DNA from: Xestospongia muta
Lineage: Eukaryota > Porifera > Demospongiae > Haplosclerida > Petrosiidae
Assembly: GCA_963693285.1 (NCBI GenBank)
Contig: OY848929.1
Location: forward strand, 622,501-686,500
Reading direction: 5' to 3'
Length of the DNA: 64,000 nt
A program made the translations under genes and the position numbers. The notes beneath the pieces were generated by a model. That model did no database searches. It was not told where the DNA came from and saw only the letters and a list, made by a program, of their open reading frames with translations. Within the stretch, counting starts at the first letter, position 1; each line of letters starts with the position of its first letter. Shown piece after piece: positions 58,944-64,000 of the stretch.

Positions 58944-60004
58944 TAGATCATTGCTAATTGTAATTGGTTTATATTTGTACTTTTTATACAGCCTAAGGAA
59001 GAGTCAGCAGGTGTAATGACAGAAATGGCTAAATTGATTGTAAGACTACAATCAATTGTTTATTTAAAGGTGACATTTTTAATAGGGTGCACTGCGTAAA
59101 CCTAGACCAGCCCCAAAAAGATAAACTCCCTCTTCTGGTGAAGTTGTAGAAAGTGAGCTATTTGCAAAGGTCAGAAAAAGGAGAAACAAAGGTTCTTTCT
59201 ATGTACACATACCTTCATTATCTTATATTTCATGTCCATCAGGATCAGGACCAGCTGACAATGATGGTCAATCAGATACAAATTCAACTGAAAATTCACC
59301 TGTAACTCCACGTCGTATACTGACTCCTGTAAGTCCAGTCAGTCCATTTCTTCGTCCATTCCCCATATTTCCTGGACCAACAATAAAAGAGACTCCACCG
59401 AGCTCTCCAACTCCTCCTGTCCCACCAAGATCAAAAAGTATGGGTGCTTCTTGGTGTAACTTGACTGATGATGTAACAACATATCCTATGTTGACATCAC
59501 AACGTGTCATAGAGTTGATAATGTTAGGTTTGGTTTAGGGTTTAGGTGATGTCATGATACATGATGACATCACTAAAGTCTGTGTCATTCATTATGATAT
59601 CATCATAGTCAAGTTACACCAAGAACCACCCAAAAGTGTGGATGCCCTATAATACACTATGTCCCCTTTTATCTTACCAAATGTCTAAAGTCCAGTGAGG
59701 ATCCAGCTTTGGTAGACCAATGAAAAGGTTCTGCTCCTCCTAGGTTCCAAAGTTCTCCTGGTAAGAAAGAATATAATAGAATATAAAGGTATGTGTACTA
59801 TTTGTTTTAAAGGTAATAGTTTGTCTGGTTCTACAAATTCATCTCCTCCTCTAATTTAGATGATAATGATGATATTTTCATGCAATCATTGCTGACTTGA
59901 CTAGTTTAGTTCAAATATTGTCATCTCTGTTTCTATTTTGTTGTAGTAGAATTTTTACGTCACTTTATTTTTGTTATTGATTTTCTGATTTTTTAATGAA
60001 ATTA
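58944..60004 (+). pseudogene. Broken partial duplicate of the shootin 3' exons
   Basis: Nearly identical to 56816-57690 (last exons, introns and 3'UTR of the shootin gene). Defects: one base lost in the CCAAAAAAAGAAAC stretch, producing a stop (CCAAAAAGATAA); an 8-bp loss at the following exon start; and a 189-bp insertion. There is no 5' part or promoter. Introns are included, so it is a DNA-level duplication, not a retrocopy. Confidence 0.88.
59442..59631. mobile_element. MITE inserted in the shootin pseudogene
   Basis: A ~190-bp segment absent from the parent copy. Terminal inverted repeats GGGTG(C/G)TTCTTGGTGTAACTTGACT match at 24 of 25 positions. Flanking duplication AAAAGTAT / AAAAGTGT (8-9 bp, one mismatch). 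An internal GTGATGTCAT...ATGACATCAC hairpin is present. No coding capacity. GG ends with 8-9 bp duplication fit Merlin or Mutator-like elements. Confidence 0.85.
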
Positions 60005-60096
60005 AGAAATTTTTATAATCTTTAATTTTATCATCACGTGAATAAAAGGTCCGTACTCTTGGCGTCATACCTATTTCTTGCGTAGGCGTATCTTCC

Positions 60097-60103
60097 TATA
60101 AAG
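60097..60103 (+). promoter_or_regulatory. TATA box of the ADAM-type gene
   Basis: TATAAAG 56 bp upstream of the start codon, one of the few clear TATA boxes in this window. Confidence 0.5.
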
Positions 60104-60158
60104 TGTTGCTGCAGCATAATTTAGTGCAGTAATTGCATATAGCCAAACAACAGCTAAC

Positions 60159-63100
60159 ATGGGTTTAGCTTCACTTCTTTTCCCCATTGTTTTCCTGACA
60201 TTCATCACTTTCGATTCTACTAGTTCTTTCCACGCTCACAAGCTACCATTTCGTAGTAAGAAGTCACCACTAGGTAAGCAGCCTACGCAATAATAATGTT
60301 TTACTTGAGTTGTCCCGTTACCAATAGAAACAATACATAGTTATGACGTAGTATATCTCCAAGGAGTAACTGATGACCAAAGAGAGGTATAGACATTCTC
60401 TTCTTTACGTTTATTGTTGTTTTTTTCATTCTCTTCTTTACGTTTATTGTTGTTTTTTTCGTCAGATTCATCCTAAAAGCTTACATATTGTAGTGAGGAC
60501 TGATGCTGAAACTTACCAACTAGATTTAGTATTGAACGAGTATGTCATATTGCACTTTTTACTTGTCATAGCTTATGTTGTATTACTAACTGTTTTGTCT
60601 AGGGGTCTGTTAGCACCTCATTTCACTTCTGTTCATTATTCTGACAACAAGAAGATTAGTGAAGTAAGTTTCCTCTTAAAATAATCAAATTACTATATTA
60701 TAGCATAGAATGATATGCTTAGCCATGAAGATAAATTCATGTATTTTTATCTGTAGGGTCATCGTAATTGTTTCTATCAAGGCAAAGTTAAGAATCATCC
60801 AGAATGGAAAGCTGCATTTAGCACATGTTATGGACTAAGGTTTGTTGTTGTAGATTTGAATAGTTTTGTTGTTACCAGACATAGGATCAATTACATTGTA
60901 TAGTAATATATTACTATTACCATTACTTAGAAATTTTACCTATTATATTACTATTAATATTACAACTAAATTGCAATGTAATATATTACTATTACCATTA
61001 CTTAGAAATTTTACCTATTATATTACTATTAATATTACAACTAAATTGCAATGTAATATATTACTATTACAATTACTATTATCTATTACTATTGCCCTAT
61101 GTCTGGTGGTTACTAGTTTTGTTAGAAGTGTATTCTTTGCTATTACCTGTAACTATATGTTTGTTGTAATATATTACTATTACAATTACTATTATCTATT
61201 ACTATTGCCCTATGTCTGGTGGTTACTAGTTTTGTTAGAAGTGTATTCTTTGCTATTACCTGTAACTATATGTTTGTTGTAATATATTACTATTACAATT
61301 ACTATTATCTATTACTATTGCCCTATGTCTGGTGGTTACTAGTTTTGTTAGAAGTGTATTCTTTGCTATTACCTGTAACTATATGTTTGTTGTAATATAT
61401 TACTATTACAATTACTATTATCTATTACTATTGCCCTATGTCTGGTGGTTACTAGTTTTGTTAGAAGTGTATTCTTTGCTATTACCTGTAACTATATGTT
61501 TGTTCTAATTATTGTATTAAAAAAAAACATTTTCGTGTTGCTGGTCAGAGAAATAGCATGCACACTGTAAAAATTAATATCTTATTTTAACAACTAATTC
61601 GTACCTGACATTGATGGATTACTATATAATTTAATGGTATGTTGTATGTTTACATATCAATGAACATACAGTGAGTAATTCAGAGACATTCTAGATTCCA
61701 GGGTAATCCATCCATGTAAAGAACAAATTATTATTAAAATAAGATATTAATTTTTAGAGTGCACTCAAAAATGCTTAAAACAGCTTATTCAAAATATAGT
61801 GTTTAGTTTGCTCTAAGGTCACCATGCAAGGCTGTGCCCCCCCCCTCCCCTCTGTGAATTTCATCTTCCTACTCCCCTGGGTACATTTAAGCAGCTAGGC
61901 TGTACCTAGTAGTTGAACCATCACCCTGTTACTTTAGTGTGCATTGAATAATTAATACCTTAAAAAGAAAAATCCTTTTCTTTAATTGACCTTTCCTTAA
62001 CTGGACAATTTTGAAGAATTGGAACAACTGCCAAGTTCCTGTAACTGTATAATTGTTATCATCAGGGTTTCTTTCAGGGGGCGGGGCATTTGCACCCCTT
62101 GGCTTTGACTGTCCCCCCCCCCCCCTTAGAATGCTGAGAATTTTGTTTTACATGTGAGTTGATTCAAGTGTTTGTAAAGCTTTAATAGCACAAATTGTCA
62201 ATAAATGATAACAATAGATAAAATACATTCTATACAACAATTCTTCTAGTTTTCCTAGGCCATATTCCTACAATTGTTTCTAAATCATCATCAGTTAATT
62301 TTTTGTGGCCATGTTTGTGCGAAAACACTCCCAGAGGGGGGGGGGCAACTCCCTAGTTTGCCGCGTGGAAAGCATGCAGATATCACTTTGCCCCTCCCAC
62401 TCTCCCATTATATATCATTTTGCCCCCCCCCCCTTGGCCAAAAACCTGAAAGAAACCCTGATCATGTTAACATACCCTGACTCCCCACACACACACTTAC
62501 TCACTCTCTCACTTATTTGTCCATTGCATTGGTCTGTGTTATGTTGTCTATCTAAACAGTTAACAAAATATTACAAAAGGCAGCAAGCTGCTATAAGGAT
62601 TCTTGACTCCTTATCAGACATGGGGTAATAGTAATAGTAATATAATACATTGCAATGTAATTGACCTCATGTCTGCTGCTTATCATCTTGTGTCATCTGC
62701 TATTGACATTTTAACTAACTCACTGGCCACCCTGTGTCTGTGGGTACAAAAGTACAATAAGGCTGGAATGAAAAAAAACTAGTGCGGTTTCTAGAACCCA
62801 CACAACTGAAACAGATGGCAAACATAACAACAACATTGTAATTTATAGCATCAACAAACTCAGTTCCTTCTGAACATTTAAAATATCATGATTAAAATTA
62901 TGTGAATTCAAGTGAGCAACATAGTTATTCATACTTACCTCATCAAGTGACAAATCTAGTTCTATTTTAATCATTCATTATATGAGTGGCCTCTACAAAA
63001 ATAATATTGAAGGCCACCAAACAGAGATAGGGTAAAGCACTTCCTAGGAGCTTAATTCTCAAGCGCAAGCACTTAAACAGTTGCAAGTACAAGCATGAAC

Positions 63101-63950
63101 AGAAGCATTGTCATATGATTTATGACTTAAGTTAAAAGCACAAGCACTTTTGTGGTACTTAAGTATGGCTTAAGTATATCAAGAGTTTAACCTATGTCTT
63201 TAAAATTACTGGATATTAAGACACTATTCTTTATTTACACTATGTACATGTACAATTATTTGACATATGTTATACACTTCAGTTAAACAAAATTGTAAAT
63301 TCATGTGCAATCTATAGCATACATGACAATTGACAACAAAATGCACTGCTTGTATGATTATTCTTTGAACAATGTCAATTACCAAATTATGATACAAAGT
63401 TTAAGAGCTTCAAGTGATTAAAGTGCTTATGAAAGGCTTAAAGCTGTTAAAAACTTTAAAATGTTGTAAGCACCAGTACTTTCACTATAACTTAAGTCAA
63501 TGTTTTACTCAAAGCACTTCAAAGCAGTCATTTATTTGTGCTTAAGTTAGCTTGAAACTTAAGGTACCAAGTGCTTAGCCCCAACCTTGCCACCAAAGTG
63601 TTAGCGTTATATACCTCATGACATTATAGTATCATACCTGATGTGCTAACAACACATTAGCAGTCATTGTGATCTTTGAACTTTCCAACATACTAATACT
63701 AACGTGTTCTTTTCTTTCTGTAGGGGTTGGTTTGGTGATCTCAGGAACAGAAACTCTTTATACCACTTGGAACCTCTTTCTGATAGTGATGAGGTAAGCA
63801 AACATTTTGTAGTGTTTGTAAATTGAGTGAACATATTGTTGTTGTTGTTAAGACTAATGATCATATTATCTATTGGTGTCCAATAGTTAACTGGACCTCA
63901 TGCACTTTATCTGGACACTGAACACAAGAACATCAAAGAAGGTGTATGTG
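60159..63950 (+). CDS. ADAM/reprolysin-type metalloprotease, 5' part (3' end outside window)
   Basis: Starts with a signal peptide (MGLASLLFPIVFLTFITF). Exons at about 60159-60273, 60325-60387, 60465-60540, 60602-60664, 60757-60839, 63724-63792 and 63887-63950 code an M12B propeptide: DVVYLQGVTDDQR, LHIVVRTDAETYQLDLVLNE, GLLAPHFTSVHYSDN, NCFYQGKVKNHPEWKAAFSTCYGLRG, LYHLEPLSD, GPHALYLDTEH, then GVCG, a possible cysteine switch. The catalytic HEXXH lies beyond the window, so ADAM versus ADAMTS cannot be settled. Intron 5 is 2.9 kb, the longest in the window, and is full of repeats. Confidence 0.85.
60900..61052. repeat. 75-bp tandem duplication
   Basis: Two copies of TTACTATTACCATTACTTAG and flanks, in ADAM intron 5, immediately before the 113-bp array. 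Confidence 0.85.
61053..61504. repeat. 113-bp tandem array, four near-identical copies
   Basis: GTAATATATTACTATTACAA starts at 61053, 61166, 61279 and 61392. Copies look virtually identical, so the array is young or homogenised. Confidence 0.95.
61563..61761. mobile_element. Candidate MITE with ~31-bp terminal inverted repeats
   Basis: CACTGTAAAAATTAATATCT at the left end and its near-exact reverse complement at the right (29 of 31 match), about 199 bp apart, no coding capacity. The target duplication is not clear. Confidence 0.75.
62063..62460. mobile_element. Candidate hAT-like MITE with G/C homopolymers
   Basis: Ends CAGGGTTTCTTTCAGG / CCTGAAAGAAACCCTG (16 of 16). ATCAT flanks both sides. 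The interior has poly-C and poly-G runs near 62115 and 62335, and 62420. CAGGG ends are usual for hAT elements. Confidence 0.7.
63020..63600. mobile_element. Candidate fold-back element rich in AAGCACTTAAG
   Basis: The left part (GGGTAAAGCACTTCCTAGGA, then CAAGCACTTAAA) and right part (complement of GGGGCTAAGCACTTGGTACC, then TTAAGCACAAATAAA) form long imperfect inverted arms. AGCACTT/AAGTGCT occurs about ten times between. Confidence 0.5.
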
Positions 63951-64000
63951 GTAAGTACCAATGACCACTTCAAGTGGGATGTTCAGTTCAGTGTGTTTGT

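Noticed and set aside
59268..59510. Minus-strand open frame inside the shootin duplicate, with a similar frame at 57151-57342
   Set aside because: Mirror of the S/P-rich coding exon on the other strand; its similarity to the other copy only reflects the duplication.
60866..61282. 138-codon Leu/Tyr/Ile-rich frame
   Set aside because: Runs through tandem repeats in an ADAM intron; no gene-like features.

Overview
This window is animal nuclear DNA, most likely from a demosponge and probably Amphimedon queenslandica. The DNA is AT-rich, genes are densely packed, introns are mostly 40-100 bp with GT..AG ends, and proteins are clearly metazoan: vinculin, tankyrase, Nanos, shootin, an ADAM-type protease and CFAP58. 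Species identity is inference. I identified genes by translating exons by eye against families I know; no database was searched.

Layout, left to right. 3' part of a vinculin gene (+, 1-3692). Two small ubiquitin-like genes facing each other (+ 3856-4561; - 4954-5291). RNA polymerase II subunit RPB2 (-, 5855-10649), divergent from mitoferrin (+, 11126-13095). A large Munc13-like MUN-domain gene ending in a DEP domain (-, 13432-21867), divergent from a BOD1/BOD1L gene (+, 22231-23973), which is followed after about 100 bp by RAB28 (+, 24078-25154). BUB3 (-, 25418-26639) divergent from eIF3a (+, 26763-31518). Tankyrase (-, 31644-38236) divergent from WDR6 (+, 38368-43649). CFAP58 (-, 43770-47453) divergent from ENO4 (+, 47541-50740). 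Nanos (+, 51314-52021, single exon). Shootin-1-like (+, 52800-57543). Then a repeat-rich stretch (57.6-60.1 kb) with orphan cysteine-rich exons, a hAT/DUF4371 transposase remnant and a broken partial copy of shootin that carries a small DNA transposon. Last is the start of an ADAM/reprolysin-type protease (+, from 60159, runs off the window), with a 2.9-kb intron full of tandem repeats and inverted-repeat elements.

The genes are mostly housekeeping (transcription, translation, spindle checkpoint, mitochondrial iron, tRNA modification), with adhesion (vinculin), cytoskeletal (shootin), ciliary/sperm (CFAP58, ENO4) and germline (Nanos) genes. Neighbours alternate strands, giving five head-to-head pairs with 87-476 bp between start codons. 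The clearest regulatory signal is a perfect RFX X-box between the two ciliary genes CFAP58 and ENO4. Many genes here have orthologues that, from memory, lie on human chromosome 10q (VCL, TNKS2, SLC25A28, CFAP58, ENO4, SHTN1, NANOS1, EIF3A, BUB3) or chromosome 4 (POLR2B, BOD1L1, RAB28), which suggests preserved ancestral linkage. Another pattern is that CT microsatellites sit directly on 3' splice sites, always with CT on the sense strand of the gene.
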